Both the position numbers and the translations under genes were made by a program. From assembly GCA_049999765.1 (NCBI GenBank), contig JBNGIQ010005307.1, forward strand, positions 1 to 42,761: a DNA stretch of 42,761 bases. Direction: 5' to 3'. This document shows positions 1-11,664 of the stretch, piece after piece (the first letter of the stretch is position 1; every line of letters starts with the position of its first letter). The notes under the pieces are model-generated. The model was not told where the DNA came from. It saw nothing but the letters and a program-made list of their open reading frames with translations, and made no database searches. Origin of the DNA: Phaeoceros laevis. Taxonomy: Eukaryota; Anthocerotophyta; Anthocerotopsida; Notothyladales.

Positions 1-760
1 CTAAAAGGTATCCTCCATGGCAACTTTGGAAACTTATGACCTCGGGTGACATATGAAATATGGTTCCTGCTCGGTCATACCCTTTTTGTAGACTTGAATC
101 CCCCAAGTCCTTCCAGTTTAAGAGAGAGCTCAGCCCAAAGTCAGCTACTTTTAGGGTGTCGTTGGCATCAAGCAACAAGTTTGGCCTCTTCAAATCACTG
201 TGAAACACTCCTCTGCTATGACAAAACATTACAGCATCAACCAGCTGCTGAAAATATCTTCCTGCCACATGGGCCCACATCTTCTCGAAGCTTGTATGGT
301 GGCGTGTTTGAATCCTGTCTCCTAAAGAGCCTTGGGCACAGAACTCCATCACCACACAGAGGTAGTCATCCGGGTGGGTAGCGATGTCATAGAGTTGCAC
401 GATGTATGGGTGATTAATGGACATCATTACAAATATTTCCTGTGTCACCATCCTTCTTGAATCCTCGTCCTGTTTCATTAGCTAGGCATATGGTAGAGCT
501 TTCACGGCAACCTGCCGCCCACTTAGAACGTGACGGCCAAGGTACACCGTTCCAAAACCTCCTTCTCCAAGAAATTTGATGACTTTGTATTCACCTCGCG
601 ATCTGGTGACTGTGTCGTGATTAATAAAGTCTGACCAGCTGTTTTGTTTTAAGAGCCTTCAAGAGCCTTCTCCCTAGCAGTCTTGTGCCAGCACCAGTAG
701 TCTTTGGCTGTGAGGGATATGATTGGGCAACAAACTTCACTCCTTCTGGCAGCAATGCAT
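1..760 (-). pseudogene. Ser/Thr protein kinase pseudogene fragment
   Basis: Read on the minus strand from about 620 down to base 1, the sequence encodes a protein kinase N-lobe and catalytic loop. There is a glycine loop (GEGGFGTVYLG), a VAVK lysine, a hinge-like VVMEFCAQGSLGD, a catalytic loop HSDLKRPNLLLD (normally HRDLKPEN), DFGLSS, and GTIFHMSPEV in the activation segment; the window edge cuts the rest. It looks CAMK/SnRK-like. It is broken: an in-frame TAG at 482-484 lies between the VAVK lysine and the C-helix. A 10-bp tandem duplication at 651-670 shifts the frame just upstream of the kinase domain; without it the upstream stretch (with LLPEGVKFVAQSYPSQP) would be in frame. A further TAG at 780-782 falls in that upstream frame, though I am less sure that part was coding. 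Arg-to-Ser in HRD and the lost Pro-Glu also suggest decay. A sequencing error could explain one lesion but hardly all. Confidence 0.8.
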
Positions 761-1022
761 CAAAGCTCCTTGTGTTTGTCTACTCAGTCGTAGACCGCAA
801 CAGGCTGGCCATCACGACCCGATAGAGAACAGAAAACTTTGATTGCTGTAAAAATCGAGTCACCCAGCTCACCTCAATGCTGAAATAGCAATGCATCAAA
901 GCTCCTTGTGTTTGTCTACTCAGTCGTAGACCGCAACAGGCTGGCCATCACGACCCGATAGAGAACAGAAAACTTTGATTGCTGTAAAAATCGAGTCACC
1001 CAGCTCACCTCAATGCTGAAAT
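751..1022. repeat. Exact 136-bp tandem duplication
   Basis: Bases 751-886 are repeated without a mismatch as 887-1022. The first copy overlaps the 5' side of the broken kinase gene, so the duplication displaced its upstream part. Perfect identity implies a recent event or an assembly artefact. Confidence 0.95.
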
Positions 1023-1409
1023 GCTGCATAGCAGCAAACAGAAAAGAAAAGAATTAGGATATTTAAAATTTTCAGCTAAATGTAGTGTACTACCGTAGTA
1101 GCTGAGTACTAGTGAAGTAGTAGTATTTCAATATTTAGATGTTCACGGTGAGTAGCTCCCAGTGCCGCAGCCGAACGGTTTATAGATCCTCCATTTATAG
1201 ATTTACTCTAGAAAGGGAGGACTCGGGTACAGACTAGACGACTAGACTGGAACCTAAGCCTTGGTCAATTTTCGTCCGGAGGGTAGATGCTAACCGCAGT
1301 ATTTCCCCTTCGTTTGCTTTAGGGCAGATGCCAACGGTGCTTTTGCTTTCGAGCAGATGCGAACCGTGCGTAATCTATGATGCTTGGACGTATTCACATA
1401 ACAGTGTTC
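1023..1409. other. Non-coding spacer
   Basis: No supported gene. It holds the 3' flank of the CWC24-like gene, which ends at 1410 on the minus strand, and the upstream side of the broken kinase gene. Short low-complexity runs with repeated tagtag-like motifs occur near 1080-1130. Confidence 0.6.
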
Positions 1410-2610
1410 TCAATCTTCCTGCGACTGTTCAGATTGTTCAGATGGGTCCTCGTGCGTTTCCTTCTCCTTGCTTGGAGTTTCCTTCTCCTTGCTTGCAGTT
1501 TCCTTCATCCTCTTCACAATCTCTTGGGCAGTGTTGAAGACACCGTTTGTAGGTTTGTTGCAGACAAAACAAAGCTTGTTCTTTGAATGATGCTGCACAC
1601 GATGAATGCACTCATTAACACCTCAGCCATCTCTCAATTCGTAAACGGAAAACTAGAAATCGCACTATCAAAAGCAATACCCACCTTCAGCGCACAGTGC
1701 TCACAAAAATAGTGTTTACACGTCGTGACAACCGGGTCTACAAAGGGTTGCCGGCAGATGAAGCAGGCAAAAGGAAGGCCATCATCATCCAAATCCTCCT
1801 CCTCATCTTGTTGTTCCGCTTCGCTTGCCCCCCGTGCCAATTTCGCCTTCCTCTGCTTCTCTCTGTCATCCCACTCCTTCTCCAACTGCCATCCGGATTT
1901 GTAATCACCCCGGTCATGCATAAACTTGCAGGAGTCACCATACCCACAATATCCAGTTTCTTTGTAGTCTTTGCATATGTCAGGTTGGTAGTCGAACCGC
2001 ACGGACCACCTGATATGTGCAGAAGCTCTCAGAGGACCATGGGCACCCCCAGCTTTCTCCCCAGCTACCGTCTGCTCTCGACGAAATCCTGCTTTGTGAT
2101 CTGTATAACCATGAATTCCCTTGTAAGTCTTGCTATCGGCTGATCCCTTGCCTTTTATAGCATCGTCCGCTTGCTTCAAGACCCTTTCCCTAATCGCCCT
2201 GGCATCTCTGTCAAAAGCCGTCTCGGTCTCAAGGGTTGCTGTTGCTCTGCTGTCATTCTGTGTCTGCACTTCCTTGGACGATTCGAAAAAGAACGAGCTC
2301 GTCGTGAGCTCTTCCGGGGCATCCTCCTCAGGAGCCCGTTCACTTTTCCTAATCTTGGTTTTCCTGACTACAGGAACCGCGATCCCCTCATCTTGTGCAT
2401 CGTCCTCTCCGCTTCTCTTCCTCAAGTTCTTATTCCGTACCGACTTCCTAAAAAACGTACAAGCTGCCACCACACATTCACAAACAAAATCAGCACAGCA
2501 CGTAAAAGTGGACCACTGAACTACGCGGACACCAAGACGGAAAATGAAGGCTCAGAGCACTCACTAGGTTGAGACGTCTCAGCCGGAGGATCGGTGGCCG
2601 GTGCATCCAT
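1410..2610 (-). CDS. CWC24: CCCH and RING zinc-finger splicing factor (CWC24/RNF113A family)
   Basis: Predicted 335 residues in three exons: 2610-2565, 2463-1685 and 1592-1410. Both introns have GT-AG ends and the phases close. The first exon gives [15 protein letters not shown] and joins in phase to [16 protein letters not shown], the conserved head of plant RNF113A homologues. A CCCH zinc finger (C-x8-C-x5-C-x3-H) lies at about residues 179-198. A C3HC4 RING starts at about 249 (CFICRQPF) and is finished by the last exon ([12 protein letters not shown]). An acidic run (DEEEDLDDD) sits between the two fingers. CWC24/RNF113A is known as a spliceosome-associated protein acting around catalytic activation in the nucleus; the metazoan protein also has ubiquitin-ligase activity. 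Length matches the family (about 320-345). The start codon shares a roughly 490-bp divergent promoter with the EF-Tu gene. Confidence 0.93.
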
Positions 2611-3102
2611 GGACAATTGCTTACACGACGTCGAGGGCGAGGCGGATTTAACCGTCAGACCACGAGCTTCTCAATGTCCTGGACGATTTCTCTCTCAGAA
2701 TCGGAGTCCCAGCTTAACAGAGGTGCAGTCCAAAACCGACCAAGCATGGGAGTGCCTGGGATCCGGCATCCAGAAACAGCTCCAGGCTCTGACAGGCGTC
2801 CGCCATGGCTACAACGCGCACGCATGGCCGCCAGGAGCAGAAGTGTGGGGAGCTGTACAAAGTCTGTGACAGCTGCTGCGGGAGGAAGATCAGAAATGTC
2901 ACGCGAAAGTAAACAAACAGCCAATAGCCCAAGTTTTGTGAAAGCGTCGACTAGCGGTGTAGGGTTCGTCGAGACCTACATTTCGTACCTAAGGTTCCAC
3001 CGAGCAGGATGGTGAAGTGTGCGACTCAAATCTCTGCCTGTGCGATGCCACCGTCGGGCTAGTCACACCAGTCATCAGCTTCAGCTCGCTCTGTAGCTGG
3101 CC
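2611..3102. promoter_or_regulatory. Divergent promoter between CWC24-like and mitochondrial EF-Tu
   Basis: The 492 bp between two head-to-head start codons must contain both promoters and 5' untranslated regions. No coding sequence is supported here, and I could not identify specific elements. The arrangement is seen directly; shared regulation is inference. Confidence 0.6.
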
Positions 3103-6041
3103 ATGGCTGTGGCAACGCGACGTTTAAGGTGCCTGTTACGTCGTTTGCCTTCTGGCCTATGCCCTTCTGCGTCAGCTGCCCCCGCCTCCTCCAGATCCGG
3201 CTGCCTCCACCACGATGGTGCTCCTGCAGCTGCATTGGTGTTGCTTCGCCGCCATATGGCCACCTTCACTCGCACGTATGCTCTCCTCACTCCACCGATG
3301 CTTGAGTGCAATTCAAGCTGTCTAGCAGTCGTGTTTGTGGTGTCCTTAGATGTACCAGCTGGTTTGAGCTAGCAAAATCCCTCGTCCCCGCCAATGGGCC
3401 CGGTCGCACGGTGGAGTACTGTGGGGTTCTGCAGTGCAGTACTTCAGTGCTTGGCTTGCACCTAGAATCTCGAAATGCATGATGGGAAGTTCTCGATGGA
3501 GCTGCAATGCAATTTGGGCAGAATTCCTCTCCGTGTGGATCTTAAACCCTTAATTCTTCAGTTGATTGTCGTTCAAGACACACTTTGCAAATCTCATGGC
3601 GGATTATTACTTGCAGGAAGCCGCATATAAACATTGGTACAATTGGACATGTAGATCATGGCAAGACTACCCTGACTGCTGCTATTACAAGGGTAAGCGG
3701 TTTTGAAGCAATGTCAGACTCTGTGCGTTCTCATGACATTTTTCGGGGGAGTTTTGGAAGTCCTGCTCAAAATGTTTTATGTTTGAATTCCAGGTGCTCT
3801 CCGAGCAGGGTAATGCTAAAGCCGTCGCCTTTGATGAAATTGACAAGGCTCCAGAGGAAAAAGCCCGTGGGATAACAATTGCAACAGTAAGTATGCATCT
3901 CAAAGCTGGAAGCTAGGATTTCGTTTCTGTTTTCAGTAGATTCATGCTTTGATGGTCATGCAGCTGCTGACTTCGGCAGGACATCTTGATGCATGTTTTC
4001 TGAATTCAGAAGGATTTTCAATGACAGGCACATGTGGAGTACGAAACAGAGAAGCGACACTATGCCCATGTTGACTGTCCAGGGCATGCTGATTATGTCA
4101 AGGTGAGTAATGCAATGCTTGATGGGTTTTGTACTACAGAATTTAAGTTCTGTGCTTCCAGATTGTCTAGGTGATATCTTGTGTTTATCATCTTCTGATC
4201 TTTGGGACGATTTCTCTTTTCTTCAATTTGCTCTTAACGCCTTACGGTGCTCCTTGCTTGAAATAGAACATGATCACAGGAGCAGCACAAATGGATGGTG
4301 GCATCCTTGTTGTTTCGGCTCCAGATGGACCGATGCCTCAGACTAAGGAGCACATTCTTTTGGCCCGCCAGGTTTGTCTTCTTCTCCTTTACCACCACAA
4401 GTCGGTCTTGTTCTCCATCAAAATTGTTGGTTCAGGACAGATTACCTGACGTGGCATTTTTATACTTTTGGATTCATCCACATCATGTGACATTTAGCCT
4501 TCGTCTTATCGCCCTCTCTACAACAAGACAGGTGGGTGTTCCATCGCTAGTCTGTTTTCTGAATAAAGTGGATGCTGTTGAGGATGAAGAGCTACTTGAA
4601 CTCGTGGAAATGGAGTTGCGAGGTGAGGCTTTATGAAACACTGGTGACCCTGCTGTTTCATTCTTGAGCTTCACTGCTTTGCACTGTTGATCAGGTATTT
4701 CATCAATTAAGTTGTCTGTGTCTGCAGAGTTGCTCAGTTTCTACAAATTTCCAGGGGACGATATACCCATTGTGCGAGGATCAGCCTTATGTGCACTACA
4801 GGGCACCAATGAAAAGCTTGGGAAGGAGGCCATATTGGAATTGATGAAAGCTGTTGATGACTACATCCCAGAACCAAAGAGAATACTGGATAAGGCGTTT
4901 CTCATGCCTATTGAAGATGTCTTCTCTATTCAGGTGCATAGCTTAAGGACGTACTGGCATAGTTGTAAAATCTAGAACTAGCATAAGCCCTGTGTTTTCT
5001 TCCTCGTTCGCTTGGCTTCATGACGGTGCAAAACCTGGGTATCTCAGGAAAAAACCTTACAGAGCAAAATGGCACATATATTGTGAGTAGTCTGATCTTC
5101 TTGAGACCCGTAACTGTGGATTGTCAACAGGGTCGTGGGACTGTGATCACTGGACGGGTAGAGCAGGGCGTCATCAAAGTTGGAGATGAAATTGAAGTTA
5201 CTGGAATTAAGCCGGTATGTAGTATTCTCTACTCTAATCCGACCTCAAAAATTTTGAGTTCCCATTCCTTTTGCTTCGCATATGCCAACCAATGTATGGT
5301 AACAGGGTCCACCTCAAAAGACAACAGTGACAGGTGTTGAGATGTTCAAGAAGAGCCTTGACCAGGGGCAGGTACCACTTTTTCAATACTTGCTGAATGA
5401 TAATATCAGTTACAGCACTAAACTCTTTTTTTATTTTGATCTATTCCAAATCCTCTTGTCACACTTTTGAGCTGTCCCTTTTTGGCAGGCAGGAGACAAC
5501 GTTGGGTTGCTGATTCGAGGCCTGAAGCGAGATGATGTCCAGCGAGGGCAGGTCCTGTTAGAGGCTTTAATTCATGTGCTTGTAATGCTGAAGAGTGCCG
5601 TTTCAGTGTGATAGCTCAGCCATGCTTGTTCGCTGATGCGCAGGTTGTATGCAAGCCTGGTACTGTAAAGACGTATCAAAAATTTGAAGCTGAGATATAT
5701 GTGCTTACTAAAGAGGAAGGTGGACGTCACACAGCTTTCTTCTCAAACTACCGACCACAATTTTACTTGAGAACAGCTGATGTGACTGGAAAAGTTGAAT
5801 TGCCGGAGAATGTGAAGATGGTCATGCCCGGTGATAATGTTACAGCAGTATTTGAGCTCATATGCCCCCTTGCCATTGAACACGGTAAGCACCGACCTCT
5901 ACTCATTTAGGACTTTTGGTCGTATGCAGGGTTTGTTTGCTGATGCTTGCATTCCGTGGAACTGTTACAGGGCAACGGTTTGCTCTTAGGGAGGGTGGCC
6001 GAACTGTAGGTGCTGGTGTTGTCTCCAAGCTGATTAGCTGA
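3103..6041 (+). CDS. TUFM: Mitochondrial translation elongation factor EF-Tu
   Basis: Twelve exons give a predicted 447 residues: 3103-3275, 3617-3692, 3794-3886, 4028-4102, 4267-4371, 4532-4622, 4728-4933, 5131-5214, 5306-5371, 5489-5551, 5644-5884 and 5971-6041. All introns are GT-AG and the phases close. EF-Tu is a GTPase that carries aminoacyl-tRNA to the ribosome. The first 50 or so residues are Arg/Ser/Ala-rich with almost no acidic residues, a typical mitochondrial presequence ending near [10 protein letters not shown], a junction shared with plant mitochondrial EF-Tu. GTPase motifs are intact: GHVDHGKT (68-75), RGITIAT (108-114), DCPGH (130-134) and NKVD (185-188). Domains 2 and 3 follow, ending [11 protein letters not shown]. 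Plant mitochondrial-type signatures such as [10 protein letters not shown] and [15 protein letters not shown] separate it from plastid EF-Tu. The 5' neighbour is a divergent splicing-factor gene. Confidence 0.96.
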
Positions 6042-6987
6042 GAACCCCTCCCAGCTTCACGTTCAGGTCCACAAGGAAGGTTTCTTGCGTGAGTAGCCCA
6101 CCTCGAGTGATGTCGAAGAGTCGCTAAACAAGCGTGGAGCTAGCAACGGTTCCTCTCAAGTCACCAGCACTTCGTGGAAGTAGGAAATGAAGTGACCTCA
6201 GTTTTGACCGATGATGTCCCTACTCGCTAGCAGCTTAGGAAATCAGACCTCAATCCATGTTGTCAACATCCGTGGTCGGTGTTGAAAATATTATCATGAT
6301 TCGCCCTAGTATCCACGAGTGGTCTTTGACGGTGGACCAAGCTCGTTTTGTATCCTTGCGTCCGTAGTACAAGCCAACTTATCCACAGCATTGACATTTC
6401 TCTGGGTGACTGCACCATTTGCCTGAACCTGCAACGGTTGAACCTGCTTCCCATTTGGAAGCACCATTTGCCTGAACCTGCAACGGTGATAAGCCACTTC
6501 TCATGTAAAAACAGCGAGAATAGGTGCACCATTTGCCTGAACCTGCAACGGTGATAAGCCATTTCTCAAGTAAAAACAGAGCAACGATCGAGCTTATCGA
6601 TACAGTATCCTGCTCATCGTTACTTGGACGAATGGTTCCGTAGGCCGGTGGTCGATATCACCATGTCGATATCGTCGCCAGGCTGCCTCCACTTGGTATG
6701 CACTCCAAGAGCGACAATAGATGCACTGAAGCTGAGGGCGGCGAGTGGCAATGCCCAGCCTTCGAGGAAAAAAATAAAGGTCAGGACATGATCTGCGGCA
6801 AGAGCGGATTCACAGCCTGTCCTGTTTGAAGGCCCGTGTGAATGTCACCACTTTTCTATAATGAAATTTTGTTGTGGCAGAAAAAAGATCAATCTGCGAG
6901 TACTGACAACCAAGACAGTGTAGTCAACAAAGCAAGGTGTCCTTCAAGCATCTGCTAAATTGAGATGGATGCAACTGCTGACTGCGC
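6042..6987. other. 3' flank of EF-Tu gene and intergenic spacer
   Basis: No supported coding sequence. It probably holds the EF-Tu 3' untranslated region; an AATAAA-like motif (aaaataaagg) lies near 6770. It also holds the short repeats at 6412-6580 and the promoter of the TPR gene. Confidence 0.6.
6412..6580 (+). repeat. Three copies of a 26-bp motif, two in a longer tandem unit of 65 bp
   Basis: The motif gcaccatttgcctgaacctg plus caacgg occurs exactly at 6412-6437, 6461-6486 and 6526-6551. The second and third copies share a further 30 bp or so (tgataagcca, then ctcaNgtaaaaacag), giving a diverged tandem unit of 65 bp. Function unknown. It lies about 370 bp past the EF-Tu stop. Confidence 0.9.
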
Positions 6988-9682
6988 GTGGTCACAGCTG
7001 TTAGTTCATCTGTTTTAGGATCATTTTGGAGAGGAAAAGACGGCAAGAGGAGGGAAGCACCTCACCACCAAGTGGTATTTTCCACGTCCTATTTGTTTTT
7101 CTCTCCACCTGCTGTTGTAAGCGAGCTCTTTTGCATCCCTTCTGGCTTCAGAACAAAAGAACCTCCCTTGTGGTTCGAAATTGAATCTGGGTCTGCAGGG
7201 TTATCGGCTGTCGAGCAATTCTCGGACTTAAGGCTGAGCGAGGTTGAGATTCCCGCTTTGGAAGGAAGGAGCTCCACTGACGTTGGGCTGCAAGATGATC
7301 AGGTCTTTGAAAGTCGTCTTCAAGCTGTTCAAAGGTGAAATCTTGGGGTTTTTATCGCCATGGGAAGGACCTAATTCAGTTCCGTGTTACTCGTCCTTCT
7401 ATGACTCGTTGTCAAATAAACAGTTTCTGTTTCCTGTGTGAACTCCAAAGCAGTGTTGTTGGTGCAGTTAATATCTGAATGAAACTGAAGCATAAAACAT
7501 TCGGTTGTAACATTCTATACTGCTCCAGGTCAATTGCGGAACAGAGACAACTGGAGCAGGAAATAAAGTTTGGACCGATTGACTACGATAGACCAGTTGC
7601 AGCTTCAGATAGTACGCCATCTGGTAGCCTTGCGTTGAAGGTAGTGAACCTGTCAGAGTCATTTTGTCGGGTCATTCCAATTTAGAGCTGACACTGTTCT
7701 GACCGCCTCCGTTTTGATACAGGTCGGTGTTGGAATTGCTGTGGTGGTTTTTGGAATTTTTTTTGCTGTTGGCGAGTTTCTTCCATCCGTGAGGTAATCC
7801 AAGGGTGAATCAGGATCTTCTGCTGTTTTTCCCCTCTCAAGCATCTGGGCATCCCCTGTCCATTGAAGGTCATACTTGCAAAGCGCAAGTTTTTTTTAGT
7901 CGGCACCTTGAGCACCAAACCAGGTGTACAAGCTGTCTCATGCTGTTCGGTCTCTTGGAATGCAGACCAACTACAGACGAAGCTGCAGTGTCTACAAAAC
8001 CCCAGCTTACTTCACAAGAATCTGCAAGACTTCAGGTGATGGCAGGTTTGTCTACATTTGAAACCTCTCTCGTGATTGAAACTTCGGGCGTAGCAGTTAG
8101 CTGAAATGGACTGGGTTGGTTACAGGTCGAAGTGCAGGGTCTTGAAGCAAAATTGAAAGATTTACCGGAAGACAGAACTGCCCTTCAGGTGCTAAATGCT
8201 ACTCACTAATTGTTTCGTATGGTAGGTAGCATGCCAGGCTGTCGCAATTGCGTAGATGGAAAAACTAGCAGTGACACCTTGAAATACGCTCCTTCGTCTC
8301 GGTTCGCTTTGGACATGTTCTTTGTGATTACTGTCACAGTTTTTTTGCTCAAGTTTGCAGAGAGTTGCCGAGGTCTATGCACAACTAGGAGAGTACAAAA
8401 AAGCTATATTGACACTTGAAAGCTTGAGCAAGGTATATCCTGCCCGCAGATCCGATTGTATAGTCTGCGTGCAGAACTACTGTGCTTGTGCTGGTCATTG
8501 CGTCATTATGGCGGTGCTCATAGCCCTGCCAAGACTTCAGAAGTCACATCATAATTGCACAGTATGGTAAGGATCTGTGTATGATCAGTTGGAGCCAAAC
8601 AACGTGGAAGTGTGGCGTCTGCTCGGTGAAAGTCAGAGTGCCGTTGGGGAGTTCAAGTTAAGTGCTGAGGCGTTCTCCTCTGGCATCAATGTGCAGTCAA
8701 AGGTATGGGATTTTGTCAGTGCGGGAAAGGTTCGAGTACCATAAACGTAGCGTATCTTGCAACTAATGTCTGTAACATTTGAGCAGGTATCGTCTTCTCA
8801 ATCGTTTGCACTTCTGCAAGGTTTGACAGATGCCCTCATCTCGGATAACAAAGCCAGCGAGGTAAAGTCAATGTGAATAGTAGACGATGGAATTATAGAT
8901 GGGTCTGGCTACCGCTCACGCATTAATTGTCCGCACCTCCTTTGTGGCTGTTCATTTTGCTGCAATGCGGTTTTCAGCCCACTTAAATGAACTTCCTCTC
9001 TTTTACAGGCTGTAACACAGCTTCTGATCACTAAGGCGAAACTAGAAAGTATTACTAAGGCTTCCCTACCGGCGATCTCAACAGAGTCTGCAGTTAACGG
9101 ACAAGAGACATCCGAACAAGCTGATATTGTGGATGTACGATCACCCTTACCCATCGTTTATGCAAAACCACTTTAGAGTTGTTAAAGCCCAACATAGCCT
9201 GAGCGGAATGGATGTGCCGTATTCAATGCAGGTGGAGCTCTTGCTTGGAAAGGCCTATGTTGCATGGGGCCATACAGGTGATGCAATAGCTGTGTATGAG
9301 GGGCTTATTGCTGACCATCCAGAAGATTTCCGAGGCTACTTGGCAAAGGTAAAGGATCTGCACTGGTTTCTGTTTCCAGGCTGGAGGTTGATTATGATAT
9401 GCTTGACATCCGGGCCATGAGGATAAAATTATGACCAGGCTGCAATTCTGTGCAGGCAATTTTGCTGAAAGAGAGGGGGAAGGCAGGTGAAGCAGAACGC
9501 ATGTTTATACAGGTTGGTAGCGTCATACTGCGTCATACCGAAACAATTCTTGATAACCCTTGAGTCTTGTTTGGCAAACGATGGGTCATCTTCTGCTGTG
9601 ACTTCGTGTACTGCAGGCGAGATATTTGGCACCTCCGGAAGCAAAAAGAGTAGTTGACAGATTTGCACCAAGAGGGACATGA
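6988..9682 (+). CDS. TPR protein with one membrane segment, probably plastid (5' end uncertain)
   Basis: Exons: about 6988-7334 (start not resolved), 7529-7640, 7723-7793, 7966-8035, 8126-8188, 8361-8432, 8589-8702, 8787-8861, 9009-9134, 9232-9348, 9456-9512 and 9617-9682. Phases close from 7334 to the stop, giving about 314 residues after the first exon. The first exon has an open frame but no in-frame ATG after the TGA at 6979-6981, so either an upstream exon joins it (a possible acceptor ends at 7018) or the start is elsewhere. Exon 7723-7793 encodes one hydrophobic span (VGVGIAVVVFGIFFAVG). TPR-like helical pairs follow: RVAEVYAQLGEYKKAILTLE, then VELLLGKAYVAWGHTGDAIAVYE and AILLKERGKAGEAERMFIQA, ending DRFAPRGT. 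TPRs mediate protein-protein contacts. The layout resembles plant plastid TPR membrane proteins, but I cannot name the orthologue; plastid location is inference. Confidence 0.8.
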
Positions 9683-10447
9683 GCATGAAAAAGGTCTACA
9701 AAGCTACTGTTACATGCCAGATGGTTCCGAAGAACTGCATGCAACCTGGTTACTGCAGCTGATCCCAACCAATATCTTCTTATGTATGTCCATCTATGTT
9801 CCTTTGCAGTCCTTGATCATCTTGGCAATGCCTTTACCAGTTCCTTACTTGTATATGAGTCTTAGTTGCGATTAGCTTGGAAAGTGTTAAAAGGAAACAC
9901 ATCTCTATACCTTTCCATATGTTTCCTATAGTTGGGCCCACCTTTGGGATAGAGAGGATCTAAAGCACTTAAAGGCAATTGAATAGACTTCTATGAATTT
10001 TATACACTCACGCAGGGGTAAGCTCAAATATCTCATGAGTGTAAACATCAATTTGTTCTCTACTATGGTAGGTAAAAGCCATACAGCTCCAAAGGCTAGT
10101 GAATGCCCTCCATAGACTGAAGCTAACTACAATCTCTCAAAACCTTACTATGAAGTAAGTCTAACCCATGGTAGGATCACATATATTTGGGCTAGCGCCA
10201 AATCGACATGTGTTAGTAACAACCACTTCCCATTCCATGTATCCGTCTTCACTAGAAACCAAACTTTGTCTTGGAATTATAGAGTCCTTTCCAATTAGCA
10301 TCATAGTGCAAATTGCAAGGAAATTTACTGGATATAACCTCAAAGGAAAACACTACATATCCATAGTATACAATTTTGAGGTCATGAAGTAGTATTTTGA
10401 CATAACCTGAATCGGTATAGCACGGCTCCTTGCTACTACTACTACCA

Positions 10448-10848
10448 CCATAATAGCATAATAAAGTTACAAGCGTATTTCATGTCTTATGCCATAGTTA
10501 AAACAAAGACAACAAAACTCTCATTCCCTGTGCGCAAGAACAACGAGTAAGAGTCGTTGAATTCATGCGGACCTATCACATCCTTAATTTTTAAACATGA
10601 TTCCACATATACCTCACACCTGACATACATAATAAGTTAAGTGACGTATTATGACTATAACCATAATAGCATAATAAAGTTACATGCGTATTTCATGACT
10701 TAAACAACGTCTCATATACCATAGTTAAACAAAGACAACAAAATTCCCATTCCCTGTGCAAGTACAAAGAGTAAGAGTCATTCAAATTCAACAATAAAAT
10801 ATGTGGACCTATCACATCCTTAATTCTTAAACATCATTCCACGTATAT
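10448..10848. repeat. Diverged direct repeat in two copies
   Basis: Copy 1 (about 10448-10611) and copy 2 (about 10661-10848) both start ccataatagcataataaagt. They share in order a catgactta-like word, ccatagtta, aacaaagacaacaaaa, cattccctgtgc, agagtaagagt and gacctatcacatccttaatt, with small indels between. This could be an old tandem duplication or two fragments of one mobile element; no coding capacity is visible. Confidence 0.8.
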
Positions 10849-10967
10849 AGGACTCAAATGCCATGTCACACTACTTCCAACATTTGACACTTAGTAAATA
10901 GAGGGTCTGTCCATTGAATTGCACGAAACCTGAGGTTTAAAGTTAACCCCACCTAACTAGTTACATG

Positions 10968-11013
10968 GTGATTCAGGTTATATCAAGTAAGGTGATTCAG
11001 GTTATGTCAAGTA
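10968..11013. repeat. 23-bp tandem repeat, two copies
   Basis: The unit ggtgattcaggttat followed by Ntcaagtaa occurs back to back at 10968-10990 and 10991-11013 with one mismatch. Confidence 0.9.
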
Positions 11014-11249
11014 AGCTAGTTGAGCAATGGCGATAAGGGCAATAGCAACAATAAAGTTACAAGCGTAGCAAGGTGTGGTATGCCATCTTAAAGATATAGT
11101 GATTTTACAATGCAATCTATTGGGGTTGTGGAATTTGAGGATACAAGTACCTTTAGTGCTAGAAATCTCTTCCAAGTGTTGCATTAATTACTAAATTAGA
11201 ATGGACCTGTGAATAGACCTCTGAGTTTACTCATCCCTTAACCCTTGAG

Positions 11250-11649
11250 NNNNNNNNNNNNNNNNNNNNNNNNNNNNNNNNNNNNNNNNNNNNNNNNNNN
11301 NNNNNNNNNNNNNNNNNNNNNNNNNNNNNNNNNNNNNNNNNNNNNNNNNNNNNNNNNNNNNNNNNNNNNNNNNNNNNNNNNNNNNNNNNNNNNNNNNNNN
11401 NNNNNNNNNNNNNNNNNNNNNNNNNNNNNNNNNNNNNNNNNNNNNNNNNNNNNNNNNNNNNNNNNNNNNNNNNNNNNNNNNNNNNNNNNNNNNNNNNNNN
11501 NNNNNNNNNNNNNNNNNNNNNNNNNNNNNNNNNNNNNNNNNNNNNNNNNNNNNNNNNNNNNNNNNNNNNNNNNNNNNNNNNNNNNNNNNNNNNNNNNNNN
11601 NNNNNNNNNNNNNNNNNNNNNNNNNNNNNNNNNNNNNNNNNNNNNNNNN
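11250..11649. other. Assembly gap (400 N)
   Basis: Four hundred undetermined bases, probably a placeholder of arbitrary size. No gene is demonstrably interrupted, because the flanks on both sides are non-coding repeats. Confidence 1.
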
Positions 11650-11664
11650 GTTTCATGTTTCATG

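Larger units (their letters stand above)
9683..11249. other. AT-rich repeat-bearing intergenic DNA
   Basis: No gene supported. The composition is clearly more AT-rich than the flanking genes. Diverged repeats occur at 10448-10848 and a short tandem at 10968-11013. The stretch runs into the assembly gap. Confidence 0.75.

Noticed and set aside
482-484. In-frame TAG in the kinase read as a recoded residue
   Set aside because: Other lesions in the same gene make ordinary decay the simpler explanation.
3585-6041. Plastid instead of mitochondrial EF-Tu
   Set aside because: The presequence junction MATFTRT-KPH and internal words such as [10 protein letters not shown] fit the plant mitochondrial form; many introns also fit a nuclear mitochondrial-type gene.
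6412-6580. CRISPR-like array
   Set aside because: Only three copies with irregular spacing in a eukaryotic nuclear context.
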